Of a stretch of 8,874 bases of DNA, positions 5,521 through 8,874 are shown piece after piece. The notes under the pieces are model-generated. The model saw only the letters and a program-made list of their open reading frames with translations, searched no databases and was not told the origin of the DNA. A program made the translations under genes and the position numbers. The first letter of the stretch is position 1; each line of letters starts with the position of its first letter. Source of the DNA: Pseudomonadota bacterium (GTDB lineage: Bacteria > Pseudomonadota > Alphaproteobacteria > Micavibrionales > UBA2020); the NCBI GenBank assembly GCA_023444705.1, contig JAEXMB010000010.1, positions 1 through 8,874 of the forward strand, written 5' to 3'.

Positions 5521-6408
5521 ATGAACTGGATCACCAACTTCGTCCGCCCCAAGATCAAGGCGCTGATGTCCACCCAAAAGGACGTGCCCGAGAACCTCTG
5601 GCAGAAATGCCCGGGCTGCGAAGCCATGCTCTATCATCAGGAACTGGTGAAATCCCTGCACGTCTGCCCGCATTGCAACCATCACTTCCGCATCGGTGTG
5701 GCCACGCGTCTTGAGATGCTGTTTGACGAAGGCCAGTATCAGGAAATAGACCTGCCCAAGACAGCCGTCGACCCGCTGAAATTCAAGGACAGCAAGAAAT
5801 ACACCGACCGCCTGAAGGCCTCGCAAAGCAACACGGGCCGCAAGGACGGCATCGTGGTGGCGCAGGGCATGATCGGCGGCCAGACGACCGTGATCGCGGC
5901 GTTTGACTTCTCGTTCATGGGTGGCTCGATGGGCATGGCGGTGGGCGATGGTCTGGTGACCGCGTCGCGCCTTGCCGTAAACCTCAAGGCACCGCTGATC
6001 GCCATTCCCGCTTCGGGTGGCGCGCGCATGCAGGAGGGCATTCTTTCGCTGATGCAGATGCCGCGCTCCGTCATCGCGGTCGAGCAGGTCAAAGACGCCA
6101 AGCTGCCCTATATCGTATTGCTGACCGACCCCACCACGGGCGGTGTTTCGGCATCGTTTGCGATGCTGGGCGATATCCACATCGCCGAACCGGGTGCGCA
6201 GATCGGCTTTGCCGGCCGCCGCGTCATTCAGGAAACCATCCGCGAAAGCCTGCCTGAAGGCTTTCAGACCGCGGAATACCTGCGCGATCACGGCATGGTT
6301 GACCTTGTCGTGCCACGCAGCGAGCTGCGCGAGCAGATCATGACGCTGGTGCGCCTGCTGATGAAGCCAAAGATGGCGGCGGCAAAACGCGGCCAAGCCG
6401 GTGCGTGA
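5521..6408 (+). CDS. accD: Acetyl-CoA carboxylase carboxyltransferase subunit beta
   Basis: AccD (295 residues) pairs with AccA to form the carboxyltransferase of acetyl-CoA carboxylase. That enzyme moves the carboxyl group from biotinyl-AccB to acetyl-CoA, giving malonyl-CoA for fatty acid synthesis in the cytoplasm. The start MNWITNFVRPKIKAL is typical of alphaproteobacterial AccD. A four-cysteine zinc ribbon is visible at Cys30, Cys33, Cys49 and Cys52. The crotonase-type carboxyltransferase core follows, with FSFMGGSMGMAVG, IPASGGARMQEG (about 162-173), LTDPTTGGVSASFAMLGD (about 201-218) and IGFAGRRVIQETI. Length is normal for the family. In many Alphaproteobacteria accD lies between trpA and folC; here the folC side is kept but no trp gene precedes it. 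The gene overlaps folC by 4 bases. Confidence 0.97.
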   Translation: MNWITNFVRPKIKALMSTQKDVPENLWQKCPGCEAMLYHQELVKSLHVCPHCNHHFRIGVATRLEMLFDEGQYQEIDLPKTAVDPLKFKDSKKYTDRLKASQSNTGRKDGIVVAQGMIGGQTTVIAAFDFSFMGGSMGMAVGDGLVTASRLAVNLKAPLIAIPASGGARMQEGILSLMQMPRSVIAVEQVKDAKLPYIVLLTDPTTGGVSASFAMLGDIHIAEPGAQIGFAGRRVIQETIRESLPEGFQTAEYLRDHGMVDLVVPRSELREQIMTLVRLLMKPKMAAAKRGQAGA

Positions 6409-7790
6409 CCTCTCGCGGTCCGTCCTCTTACAGTTTTACGCCTGACGCAACGCTCGAGGCGTTGCTGCACGACCTCTATGCGCGTTTTCCGCCGCTGGGG
6501 CGTAGCGATATTCCCGCATTCCTTTCGCTGTGCCGCGATCTTGGCGATCCGCAATTAAAACTTGCACCTGTCTTTCATGTGGCGGGCACCAATGGCAAAG
6601 GCTCCACGCTGGCTTTTGTGCAGGCGGTGCTGGAAAGTGCGGGTTTGCGTGTTCACAAATATACGTCCCCCCATATGGTGCGCTTTGAAGAACGCGTTGT
6701 GCTGGGCGGTGCGATGGCTGATCCGCAGCAACTTGCCGCGGCCTTGCGCACTGCGGCGGCCAAGGCACCGGAGGGGATTAATTTTTTCTCGTTGCTGACG
6801 GCGGCGGCTTTTATGTTGTTTGCCGACATGCCCGCCGATGCGGTGCTGGTTGAAACCGGCGTGGGCGGCGCGCTTGACCCCACCAATGCCGTGATGCCCG
6901 AGGTCAGCATCATCACACGTATCTCCTTTGACCATATGCATCTGCTTGGCCATACGCTGGCGGACATTGCCGCCAACAAGGCCGGCATCATCAAGGCGGG
7001 CCGCCCCTGCGTCGTCGCCCCCCAGCATGACGACAGCGTGCTTGCGGTGATCGCATCGGCCGCGCGCCAGCAATTCGCGCCGCTGTTGCGCGCGGGGCAG
7101 GTCAGCGATAACGGTGACGGCACGTTCACCTATGACGACAGCCGCCGTGCGATGACCTTGCCGTTGCCCGCCCTTGCAGGCGCGCACCAGCTGGTCAATG
7201 CGGCCTGCGCGATTGGCGCGATTGGGGCCAGCCGTTTTGCGCCCGTGCTGGATGACCACGCGCTGGTGGCGCGCGCGATGGGTGCGGTGCGCTGGCCGGG
7301 CCGCCTGCAACGTCTGACGGTGGGGCCGCTGTGCGACCTGCTGGGGCCGCATGACGAACTGTGGCTTGACGGTGCGCATAACGACAGCGGGGCCGAAGTA
7401 CTGGCCGCCGCCTTTGACCACTGGCGCGCGCGTGACGGCAAGCCCGTTCATCTGCTGACCGCCTTCAAGGGTAAAAAAGACTGGCAGGCTTTTGTCGCCC
7501 CCTTGCTGGCGCATGTCGACAGCCTGTCGTGCCTGCAGCCTGATCTTGATCCGCTGACGGCGCGCGTGCTGACGGCGGCGGATGTATTATGGTCAGACAT
7601 CGTGGCGGCATTTGCGCCGCAGGACCATCCCGCCATTGCGGCGGGGCAGGGCGGGGTGACGCCGCAGCAGGCCGTCGCCGCGCTGTGCCAGAGGTTTGAA
7701 GCCACGCCAAAGCGGTCTATATTGGGACAACGCGTGGTGATTGCCGGATCGCTCTATCTGGCGGGGCATATCCTGCGCGATCACAGCTAG
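6405..7790 (+). CDS. folC: Bifunctional folylpolyglutamate synthase / dihydrofolate synthase
   Basis: FolC (461 residues) adds L-glutamate to dihydropteroate, making dihydrofolate, and extends reduced folates with further glutamates, using ATP. It is a cytoplasmic Mur-ligase relative. Visible motifs: the ATP-binding P-loop HVAGTNGKGST (58-68), the folate-site loop YTSPHMVRFEER (86-97), LVETGVGGALDPTN (148-161), SFDHMHLLGHTLADIAANK (174-192) with Lys192 at the place of the carbamylated lysine in KAGIIK, WPGRLQ (297-302) and the Mur-ligase-type LDGAHN (321-326) in the C-terminal domain. The start is a GTG at 6405 whose last bases overlap the accD TGA (GTGA), with no obvious ribosome binding site of its own, which points to translational coupling with accD. 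Next in the run is short hprK, 14 bases on. Confidence 0.95.
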   Translation: MTSRGPSSYSFTPDATLEALLHDLYARFPPLGRSDIPAFLSLCRDLGDPQLKLAPVFHVAGTNGKGSTLAFVQAVLESAGLRVHKYTSPHMVRFEERVVLGGAMADPQQLAAALRTAAAKAPEGINFFSLLTAAAFMLFADMPADAVLVETGVGGALDPTNAVMPEVSIITRISFDHMHLLGHTLADIAANKAGIIKAGRPCVVAPQHDDSVLAVIASAARQQFAPLLRAGQVSDNGDGTFTYDDSRRAMTLPLPALAGAHQLVNAACAIGAIGASRFAPVLDDHALVARAMGAVRWPGRLQRLTVGPLCDLLGPHDELWLDGAHNDSGAEVLAAAFDHWRARDGKPVHLLTAFKGKKDWQAFVAPLLAHVDSLSCLQPDLDPLTARVLTAADVLWSDIVAAFAPQDHPAIAAGQGGVTPQQAVAALCQRFEATPKRSILGQRVVIAGSLYLAGHILRDHS

Positions 7791-7804
7791 CCGGAAGTTG
7801 CGCG

Positions 7805-8290
7805 ATGCCCGTTCACGAGATTATTCACGCCAGCGCGGTGCGCCTGCCCGCCTATGACGCGCCGTTTGTGCCTGCCGCAGTCGATCAGGGCGTGGCCGTT
7901 GTGTTGCGCGGGCCGTCGGGCAGCGGCAAGTCCGACCTTGCCCTGCGCCTGATCGCGCGATATGGCGCGCGCCTGATTGCTGACGATCAGACGGTCTTGC
8001 GCGCCCCCGCCAAACAGGTCCTCTGCGAGGCGCCGCCGGAAATCGCAGGCATGATCGAGGTGCGTGGCCTTGGCTTGCTCAAGCTTGACAGTTGCGGCGG
8101 CGCGCCCGCGGCGCTGGTCGTCGATCTGGTGGCGCGCGACGCCGTGCCCCGCCTGCCCGAAGACGATCATGTCGTCTTATGCAACATCAAGGTTGCGCGC
8201 CTGCAGCTCCATGCCTTTGACGACAGCGCGCCCGATAAAATCGTCGCCGCACTGGCAGTTGTGAAGCGGCCTGAATTGGTTATAAGATAG
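7805..8290 (+). CDS. hprK: Short HPr kinase/phosphorylase (C-terminal domain form)
   Basis: This 161-residue protein matches only the catalytic C-terminal domain of HPr kinase/phosphorylase, the form known from Alphaproteobacteria. The enzyme phosphorylates and dephosphorylates a serine of HPr, and in this group it acts in the nitrogen-related PTS branch. Motifs: P-loop RGPSGSGKSDLALRLI (35-50), LIADDQ (58-63) and the family signature GMIEVRGLGLL (82-92). The N-terminal domain of the roughly 310-residue Firmicutes enzyme is absent, which is normal for this group and not a truncation. GGAAG (7793-7797) lies 7 bases before the ATG. It starts 14 bases after folC and ends 7 bases before rapZ. The hprK-rapZ pair is usual for Alphaproteobacteria, where EIIA-Man and HPr genes often follow; those would lie beyond this window. 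Confidence 0.92.
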   Translation: MPVHEIIHASAVRLPAYDAPFVPAAVDQGVAVVLRGPSGSGKSDLALRLIARYGARLIADDQTVLRAPAKQVLCEAPPEIAGMIEVRGLGLLKLDSCGGAPAALVVDLVARDAVPRLPEDDHVVLCNIKVARLQLHAFDDSAPDKIVAALAVVKRPELVIR

Positions 8291-8297
8291 GCATATT

Positions 8298-8874
8298 ATG
8301 TGTGCCGCCCGCAAATCGCCGCCCAAGCCCAAAAGCCGCAAAACAGCGCCCGCGCGGCCTGTCTTGCTGGTGACGGGGCTGTCGGGTGCCGGCCTGTCCA
8401 CGGCACTGAAAACACTTGAAGACCTTGGCTATCAGGCCATCGACAACCTGCCGCTGTCCCTTGTGCCTGCACTGGTGCGCGAGAAAAAGGGTGCCGGCAG
8501 GCCGCTGGCTATCGGCATTGACAGCCGCACGTGGGATTTTTCCGCCCGCGCGATGGCGGCGCTGGTGCGCGGTCTCAAGGCCGATAAAAAAATCGCCGCC
8601 TCGCTGTTGTTCATTGATTGCCAGGATACCGAACTGCAGCGCCGCTTCACCGAAACGCGCCGCGTGCATCCGCTGGCGCAGGACCGCCCTGTTGCCGACG
8701 GCGTTGCGCGCGACCGCGCGCGTCTGGGCAGTTTGCGCGACGCCGCCGATCAGGTGATCGACACCACCGACCTGACCGCGCGCGATTTCCGCCGTATGGT
8801 GGCTGGGCATTACGCGCTGAGCCGCGATCACGGCATGCTGGTATTCGTCACATCATTTGGTTTCAAGCACGGCC
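8298..8874 (+). CDS. rapZ: RNase adapter protein RapZ (YvcJ family), 3' end cut by window edge
   Basis: 192 residues are visible; the frame is open to the right edge, and full-length RapZ is about 280-310 residues. Residues 1-20 form a basic, proline-rich leader. The nucleotide-binding domain follows with LLVTGLSGAGLSTALKTLED (23-42), GYQAIDNLP (44-52), AIGIDSR (71-77) and LLFIDCQ (103-109), then the family signature RRFTETRRVHPLA (115-127). FVTSFGFKHG at the end (183-192) begins the C-terminal RNA-binding domain. In E. coli RapZ guides RNase E to the sRNA GlmZ; in Alphaproteobacteria its role is less clear and it is linked to PTS signalling by gene context. The P-loop has Leu33 where a Lys or Arg is usual, so nucleotide binding may be altered. 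It starts 7 bases after hprK with only a weak upstream site, suggesting coupling. Confidence 0.93.
   Translation, partial: MCAARKSPPKPKSRKTAPARPVLLVTGLSGAGLSTALKTLEDLGYQAIDNLPLSLVPALVREKKGAGRPLAIGIDSRTWDFSARAMAALVRGLKADKKIAASLLFIDCQDTELQRRFTETRRVHPLAQDRPVADGVARDRARLGSLRDAADQVIDTTDLTARDFRRMVAGHYALSRDHGMLVFVTSFGFKHG

Noticed and set aside
5458..6396. A 312-codon open frame on the minus strand opposite accD
   Set aside because: It is a shadow of a clearly identified gene, and its translation is rich in His, Arg and Gln without a family pattern.
6555..7514. A 319-codon open frame on the minus strand opposite folC
   Set aside because: It is a shadow of the folC coding sequence, with no motif or ribosome binding site of its own.
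8280..8831. A 183-codon open frame on the minus strand opposite rapZ
   Set aside because: It is antisense to RapZ, which has strong family motifs; there is no independent support.

Overview
The window is GC-rich, densely coding bacterial DNA, most likely from an alphaproteobacterium. The evidence is the gene content. A complex I accessory subunit of the NDUFA12 type sits in one run with an MlaD-like protein and a DUF2155 protein. Further on there is an accD-folC pair, and then a short-form HPr kinase (kinase domain only) directly ahead of rapZ. NDUFA12 in bacteria and the short HprK are both typical of Alphaproteobacteria. I see no rRNA, tRNA, insertion sequence, phage gene or CRISPR array.

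Layout. (1) Positions 1-1556, minus strand: NDUFA12-like gene, mlaD-like gene and a DUF2155 gene cut by the left edge, read in that order and probably one transcription unit. (2) 1557-1773: divergent intergenic region. (3) 1774-4128, plus strand: a 784-residue protein that I read as a class II (B12-dependent) ribonucleotide reductase paralogue whose catalytic residues are gone. It is the most unusual gene here. (4) 4184-4351, plus: an unrecognised 55-residue gene with a strong ribosome binding site, followed by a clear intrinsic terminator. (5) 4437-4898, plus: a RidA-family protein. (6) 4902-5306, minus: an unrecognised 134-residue protein with a C-terminal coiled coil, converging on the RidA gene with only 3 bases between stop codons. 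(7) 5521 to the right edge, plus: accD, folC, short hprK and rapZ (cut by the edge), tightly spaced and probably co-transcribed.

Functions. The left run joins a respiratory-chain accessory protein to two envelope proteins: a membrane-anchored MCE-domain lipid carrier and a secreted DUF2155 protein. The right run joins fatty acid synthesis (AccD), folate polyglutamylation (FolC) and nitrogen-type PTS signalling (HprK, RapZ). The middle section is accessory in character: a probable pseudoenzyme, two orphan small proteins and a Rid protein. Identifications rest on reading the translations and on recalled family consensus; no database search was possible.
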